A stretch of DNA of 64,000 nt from positions 1 through 64,000 of the forward strand of contig NZ_MUNT01000011.1 of the NCBI RefSeq assembly GCF_002001175.1, written 5' to 3'. The position numbers and the translations under genes are program-made. Positions 59,865 to 64,000 of this stretch are shown one piece after another (position 1 is the stretch's first letter; the number at the start of each line of letters is the position of its first letter). The notes beneath the pieces were generated by a model that did not search any database, was not told the DNA's origin, and saw only the letters and a program-made list of their open reading frames with translations. The DNA is from Rhodanobacter sp. C03. Its GTDB lineage: Bacteria > Pseudomonadota > Gammaproteobacteria > Xanthomonadales > Rhodanobacteraceae.

Positions 59865-62800
59865 ATGAATATCTCCGGTCCGTTCATCCGCCGCCCGATC
59901 GGCACCTCGCTGCTGGCGATCGGCGTCTTTGTGGTCGGAGTGATCTGCTACGCGCTGCTCGGCGTCTCGGCATTGCCGGACATGCAGATACCGGTGATCT
60001 TCGTGCAGGCCAGCCAGGCCGGTGCCAGTGCGGGCACGATGGCCTCCACCGTGGCCGCGCCGCTGGAGCGTCACCTGGGCCAGGTCACCGGCATCGACAC
60101 CATGCGTTCGTCCAGTTCGCTGGGCAGCACCCAGGTGTTCCTGATGTTCGACTCCGGTCGCAACCTGGATGCCGCGGCGCGCGATGTGCAGGCGGCGATC
60201 AATGCAGCGCAGTCGGATCTGCCGTCCGGCCTCAACAGCCCGCCCAGTTACGAGAAGGCGAATCCGAACGACGATCCGATCATCGCCTTCGCGCTGACGT
60301 CCGAAACGCAATCCACGCGCGACTTGTATGACGTCGCCGATTCGCTGCTGGCGCAGCGGCTGCGTCAACTCGAGGGCGTGGCTTCGGTGGACATCGCCGG
60401 CGCGTCGACGCCGGCGGTGCGCGTCGACGTGAACCTGCGCGCACTCAACGCGATGGGGCTGTCGCCGGACGACCTGCGCAACGCGTTGACCGCGGCCAAC
60501 GTGACCTCGCCGCAGGGTTTCCTGTCCGATGGCAACACCACGATGGCGGTGACCGCCAACGATGCCCTGCACAACGCCGACGATTTCGCGAAGCTGGTCA
60601 TCTCCAACCAGAATGGGGTGGCGGTGCGGCTGTCCGACGTGGCCAAGGTCTACGACGGCACTCAGGACGCGTATCAGGCGGCGTGGTTCCAGGGCAAGCC
60701 GGCGATCCTGATGTACGTGTACAAGCAGTCCAATGCGAATGTCATCGGCACGGTGGACCGGGTCAAGGCGGCGATACCGGAGCTGCGTGGGTATCTGCAG
60801 CCGGGCACCACGCTGACTTCGTACTTCGACGGTACGCCGACCATCCGCGCCTCGCTGCACGAAGTGCAGGCCACGCTGCTGATCAGCCTGGCGATGGTGG
60901 TGTTGACGATGGCGCTGTTCCTGCGCCGGCTGGCGCCGACCCTGATTGCCGCGGTGGCGGTACCGCTATCGCTGGCCGGCGCGGCCACGCTGATGTACAT
61001 CCTCGGCTACACCCTCAACAACCTCACCTTGCTGGCGCTGGTGATCGCGATCGGCTTCGTCGTCGACGATGCGATCGTGGTGATCGAGAACATCGTGCGG
61101 CATATCGATCAGGGTATGACGCGGATGCAGGCGGCGCTGACCGGGGCGCGCGAGATCGGCTTTACCATCGTGTCTATCACCGGTTCGCTGATCGCGGTAT
61201 TCATCCCGCTGCTGTTCATGGGTGGCATCACCGGCATGTTCTTCAAGGAGTTCACGATGACGCTGGTGGCGGCGATCGTGATCTCGGCGGTGATCTCGCT
61301 GACTTTGACGCCATCGATGTGCGGCCATTTCCTGCGCGGGCATCGCGAAGCGGCCGAGTCGTCGCGCTGGGGCCGCGCGATCGACCGTTTCCACGAAGGC
61401 ATGCTGGCGGTCTATACCCGCGCGCTGAATTTCTCGCTGCGCCATGCGTTGCTGCTGTCGCTGACACCATTGATCCTGATCGGCGTCACCATTTTCCTGT
61501 TCACCCAGGTCAAGACCAGCCTGTTCCCGCAGCAGGACACCGGCTTGATCCGCGGACGCGCGACATCGGGTTCGACCGTGTCGTTCCAGGATTCGGTCGA
61601 CCGCCAGCAACGCCTGATCGACATGCTGCTGAAGGATCATGACGTGGCCACCGTCGGCTCGCGCCTGGGCAGCAGCCGGCAGGGTGCCAGCGGCTTCTTC
61701 GATATCCAGCTGAAGACCGCCGCAGAGGGCCGCAAGGACGACACCTTCGTGGCGCTGGCGCGGTTGAGCGCGAAGGCCGCGAAGTATCCGGATCTGAATG
61801 TGCGACTGCGTCCGATCCAGGACTTGCCCAGCTTCGGTGGTGGCGGCAGCAGCCAGGGCGCGCAGTATCAGATATCCCTGCAGGGCGACGACCTGGCCGA
61901 GCTGCAGGCGTGGCTGCCGAAGTTGGTCACCGAGCTGAAGAAGAATCCCCAGCTGAGGGATGTCGGCAGCGACCTCGACGAGGCCGGCCTCGAGCAGGAC
62001 ATCGTGATCGATCGCGACAAGGCCTCGCGGCTTGGACTGTCCATCGGCACCATCGACGGCGCGCTGTACGACGCGTTCGGCCAGCGACAGGTATCGACGA
62101 TCTATTCCGATCTCAACCAGTACAAGGTAGTGATCAACGCGCTGCCGAACCAGACCGCGTCGCCGGCCTCGCTCGACAGCACCTACGTGAAGTCGACCAG
62201 CGGCCAGATGATTCCGCTCACCGCGTTTGCGCATCAGCAGGCCGGCCTCGCACCCACCCAGGTTACCCACCAGAATCAGCAGACCACGATGGATCTCAGC
62301 TTCAACCTGGCGCCCGGCGTGAGCATGGGCGAGGCGTTGCAGGTGATCCAGGCCACGGCGAGCAACATGCGCATGCCGGGCGACATCAAGCTCAACGTGG
62401 GCGGTGATTTCCGCCGCTTCCAGCAATCGCAGAGCGGCATGCTGTGGCTGGTGCTGGGTGCGATCCTCACCGTCTACATCGTGCTCGGCATGCTGTACGA
62501 GAGCTTGATCCATCCGGTGACGATCCTGTCCACCTTGCCGGCGGCTGGTGTCGGCGCACTCATGGCGCTGTGGCTCACCAACACCGACCTGTCGGTGATC
62601 GCGCAGATCGCGCTGGTGCTGTTGATCGGCATCGTCAAGAAGAACGCGATCATGATGATCGACTTCGCCCTCGTCGCCGAACGCGAGCACGGCAAGAGCC
62701 CGATGGATGCCGCACGCGAAGCCTGCATCGTGCGCTTCCGCCCGATCATGATGACCACCATGGTCGCGATTCTCGCCGCGCTGCCGATCGCGATCGGCCT

Positions 62801-62996
62801 CGGCGAAGGCTCCGAACTGCGTCGGCCGCTCGGCATTGCGCTGATCGGCGGCCTGCTGATCTCGCAAAGCCTCACCTTGCTGAGCACCCCGGCGCTGTAC
62901 GTGATCTTCTCGTGCCTGGCGGCACGGCGGAAAGCGTGGTGGGCGGCTCGGCAGGAGCGTGCGCGGTCGCGCCGCATCGTCAGCGTGCGCGGCTGA
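59865..62996 (+). CDS. mdtC: RND efflux permease (MdtC-like)
   Basis: A 1043-aa second RND permease, paralogous to the preceding one. N-terminus SGPFIRRPIGTSLLAIGVF, TM4 AIGFVVDDAIVVIEN and the C-terminal GIVKKNAIMMIDFAL motif are conserved. The 176-base gap from the first permease holds no other gene. The pair plus adaptor match an MdtABC-type pump; in E. coli MdtC is the proton-translocating partner's companion, but roles cannot be assigned from sequence here. Confidence 0.9.
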   Translation: MNISGPFIRRPIGTSLLAIGVFVVGVICYALLGVSALPDMQIPVIFVQASQAGASAGTMASTVAAPLERHLGQVTGIDTMRSSSSLGSTQVFLMFDSGRNLDAAARDVQAAINAAQSDLPSGLNSPPSYEKANPNDDPIIAFALTSETQSTRDLYDVADSLLAQRLRQLEGVASVDIAGASTPAVRVDVNLRALNAMGLSPDDLRNALTAANVTSPQGFLSDGNTTMAVTANDALHNADDFAKLVISNQNGVAVRLSDVAKVYDGTQDAYQAAWFQGKPAILMYVYKQSNANVIGTVDRVKAAIPELRGYLQPGTTLTSYFDGTPTIRASLHEVQATLLISLAMVVLTMALFLRRLAPTLIAAVAVPLSLAGAATLMYILGYTLNNLTLLALVIAIGFVVDDAIVVIENIVRHIDQGMTRMQAALTGAREIGFTIVSITGSLIAVFIPLLFMGGITGMFFKEFTMTLVAAIVISAVISLTLTPSMCGHFLRGHREAAESSRWGRAIDRFHEGMLAVYTRALNFSLRHALLLSLTPLILIGVTIFLFTQVKTSLFPQQDTGLIRGRATSGSTVSFQDSVDRQQRLIDMLLKDHDVATVGSRLGSSRQGASGFFDIQLKTAAEGRKDDTFVALARLSAKAAKYPDLNVRLRPIQDLPSFGGGGSSQGAQYQISLQGDDLAELQAWLPKLVTELKKNPQLRDVGSDLDEAGLEQDIVIDRDKASRLGLSIGTIDGALYDAFGQRQVSTIYSDLNQYKVVINALPNQTASPASLDSTYVKSTSGQMIPLTAFAHQQAGLAPTQVTHQNQQTTMDLSFNLAPGVSMGEALQVIQATASNMRMPGDIKLNVGGDFRRFQQSQSGMLWLVLGAILTVYIVLGMLYESLIHPVTILSTLPAAGVGALMALWLTNTDLSVIAQIALVLLIGIVKKNAIMMIDFALVAEREHGKSPMDAAREACIVRFRPIMMTTMVAILAALPIAIGLGEGSELRRPLGIALIGGLLISQSLTLLSTPALYVIFSCLAARRKAWWAARQERARSRRIVSVRG

Positions 62997-63154
62997 GGCA
63001 TCGCCTTCGACAGGCCGATCCTGGCAGGAGCCGGATTGGCGTTTGTATGTTCAGCATTTCCTTCATGCACACGGCTTGTTAACCCGATGCTGGTTATCAC
63101 TGTGGTCTTCCACAAATGCAGATGCGTTTGTTCGCCCCACGCAGGAGAATCCCC

Positions 63155-63424
63155 ATGAAAATGACCCGCCACGCCCTGATCTGTGCCGTTTCGCTGGCCG
63201 CCGTGTTGGCCCTGAGTGCCTGTGGCAAGACGAACGACGAATCGGCCTCGCAAGTACCCGCTACGCCGCCCCCGGCCGCCACGGTCGCCGCGCCGGCAAT
63301 GGCACCGGCAACCGATGCTTCCACCATGGCACCGGCGAGCAGCGGCTCCGCCATGACGCCCATGAACAGCAGCTCTTCCGCGCAGCCACCCGCCAACAGC
63401 AGTTCTGCGGGCACCGGGCATTGA
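63155..63424 (+). CDS. Small Pro/Ala/Ser-rich lipoprotein
   Basis: An 89-aa predicted lipoprotein: signal sequence LICAVSLAAVLALSAC with the lipobox Cys at about 24. A low-complexity, probably disordered tail rich in Ala, Pro, Ser, Thr and Met follows. ATG 63155 has a GCAGGAG site. Function unknown; may be a spacer-like outer-membrane lipoprotein. Confidence 0.72.
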   Translation: MKMTRHALICAVSLAAVLALSACGKTNDESASQVPATPPPAATVAAPAMAPATDASTMAPASSGSAMTPMNSSSSAQPPANSSSAGTGH

Positions 63425-63953
63425 TACGGCCCCGACAGGCATGGCTCGATGACTGAGTAAGGATGCGGATCTCCGGGAGCGGGGTCTGGCCGCGCCCCTG
63501 AAGATCCGCATGACAGTCTGCCTGTTGTTCTGGCTGGAACACATTCGACAAGCTGAAAGATGCACAAGATCAGACAAAGGCCGGGAAACCGGCCTTTGTC
63601 GTTTCCAGTTCTGGGGTCTTGAGTGCCGGAATGGCCAGGTGATGATTCCCGCGAATTTTCCGTACGGCGACGCGATGCCTGCGTGCTTTCGCGCGTATCG
63701 CCCAGGCAGCAGACCTGTTCGACTTCGGCCTCATGGGGTTCGCCGCTCAACGTGCCAGGCAGGATCACGGCCCGCTTTCCCCTCCCTAGCGAAAACGCGA
63801 CAATGGGAGGCTTTCGTAAACGCTGATCAAGCATGCTTGGGTAGTTTGGGAGGATCCGATCGCCGCAGGCACGGTATGCCTTGCGACCCCGGCACGTTCC
63901 CGAGCGGCAGCGCCTTATCCTTCGAATGTCGTCACAGTGAGGTCCATCAGACA
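63425..63953. other. Intergenic region before icd
   Basis: About 530 bases between the lipoprotein and icd genes. It contains a strong hairpin terminator (63573-63600) and a perfect 12-bp palindrome CAAGCATGCTTG (63828-63839). No convincing gene or -10/-35 pair seen. Confidence 0.6.
63573..63600 (+). terminator. Hairpin terminator with GAAA loop
   Basis: GACAAAGGCCGG pairs perfectly with CCGGCCTTTGTC around a GAAA tetraloop; the following bases (GTTTCC) are only weakly T-rich. Confidence 0.7.
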
Positions 63954-64000
63954 ATGCCCACCACGCCAAAGATCATCTACACGCTGACGGACGAAGCCCC
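63954..64000 (+). CDS. icd: NADP-dependent isocitrate dehydrogenase, monomeric type (5' fragment)
   Basis: Only the first 15 codons are inside the window. They read MPTTPKIIYTLTDEAP (the last Pro partial), which matches the N-terminus of monomeric-type (about 740 aa) isocitrate dehydrogenases. The enzyme oxidatively decarboxylates isocitrate to 2-oxoglutarate in the TCA cycle. The gene is cut by the window edge. Confidence 0.72.
   Translation, partial: MPTTPKIIYTLTDEA

Noticed and set aside
62997..63154. An additional gene between the second permease and the lipoprotein
   Set aside because: Only short frames without a ribosome-binding site or hydrophobic or domain pattern.

Overview
The window is a continuous stretch of GC-rich gammaproteobacterial chromosome. 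Gene content points to the Rhodanobacteraceae/Xanthomonadaceae (a Rhodanobacter-, Dyella- or Frateuria-like organism). The indicators are a xanthomonadin/aryl-polyene pigment locus with a XanB2-type chorismatase, a Xanthomonas-style Fur box, Lys/Ala-tailed HU- and H1-like proteins, a monomeric-type isocitrate dehydrogenase start, and REP elements of the 'GTAGGAGCGGCTTCAGCCGCGA' type. I see no prophage, integrase, transposase or CRISPR array, and most genes are chromosomal housekeeping genes. The placement is inferred from recognised families, not from a search.

Layout. 1-170: 3' end of an rRNA operon (5S rRNA and terminator). 300-9,830: rhomboid protease, class I amidotransferase, orphan GspE/PilB-type ATPase, glyQS, XRE regulator, and an MFS-acyltransferase fusion. 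9,830-15,820 (all minus strand): AmpE-like protein, an anchored protein of unknown function, NudC, ErpA, bactofilin, a coiled-coil membrane protein, bacterioferritin, Bfd under a Fur box, and RppH. 15,900-17,840: tRNA-Met(CAT), HU-like protein, QueD, phasin. 17,930-25,330: complete atpIBEFHAGDC operon with promoter and terminator. 25,360-28,545: TonB-like lipoprotein behind a BlaI-type operator, a DUF748 protein and glmU.

28,555-41,304 is the main accessory locus. It encodes an aryl-polyene/xanthomonadin-like pigment pathway in two transcription units. The chorismatase (minus) faces a tightly overlapped plus-strand operon: ACP, membrane protein, dehydratase, acyltransferase, LolA-like, MMPL exporter, second dehydratase, ketoreductase. 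A convergent minus-strand unit holds the ketosynthase, a chain-length-factor-like partner and a glycosyltransferase. A secreted S9 peptidase lies between the two units. The chorismatase would supply hydroxybenzoate. KS/CLF, ketoreductase and two dehydratases would build the polyene on the ACP. Acyltransferase, LolA-like and MMPL proteins would lipidate and move it to the outer membrane. No aryl-AMP ligase is present in the window.

41,460-54,060 is mixed housekeeping: YdcF-like, hemF, a VNG-repeat solenoid protein, gpmA, cupins, a PfpI-like protein, M20 hydrolase, H1-like protein, MHS transporter, zapE, an alpha/beta hydrolase and acpH. 54,080-64,000 holds a membrane-anchored cytochrome c, an MdtABC-like RND efflux operon (adaptor and two permeases, no outer-membrane factor), a small lipoprotein and the first 15 codons of icd.
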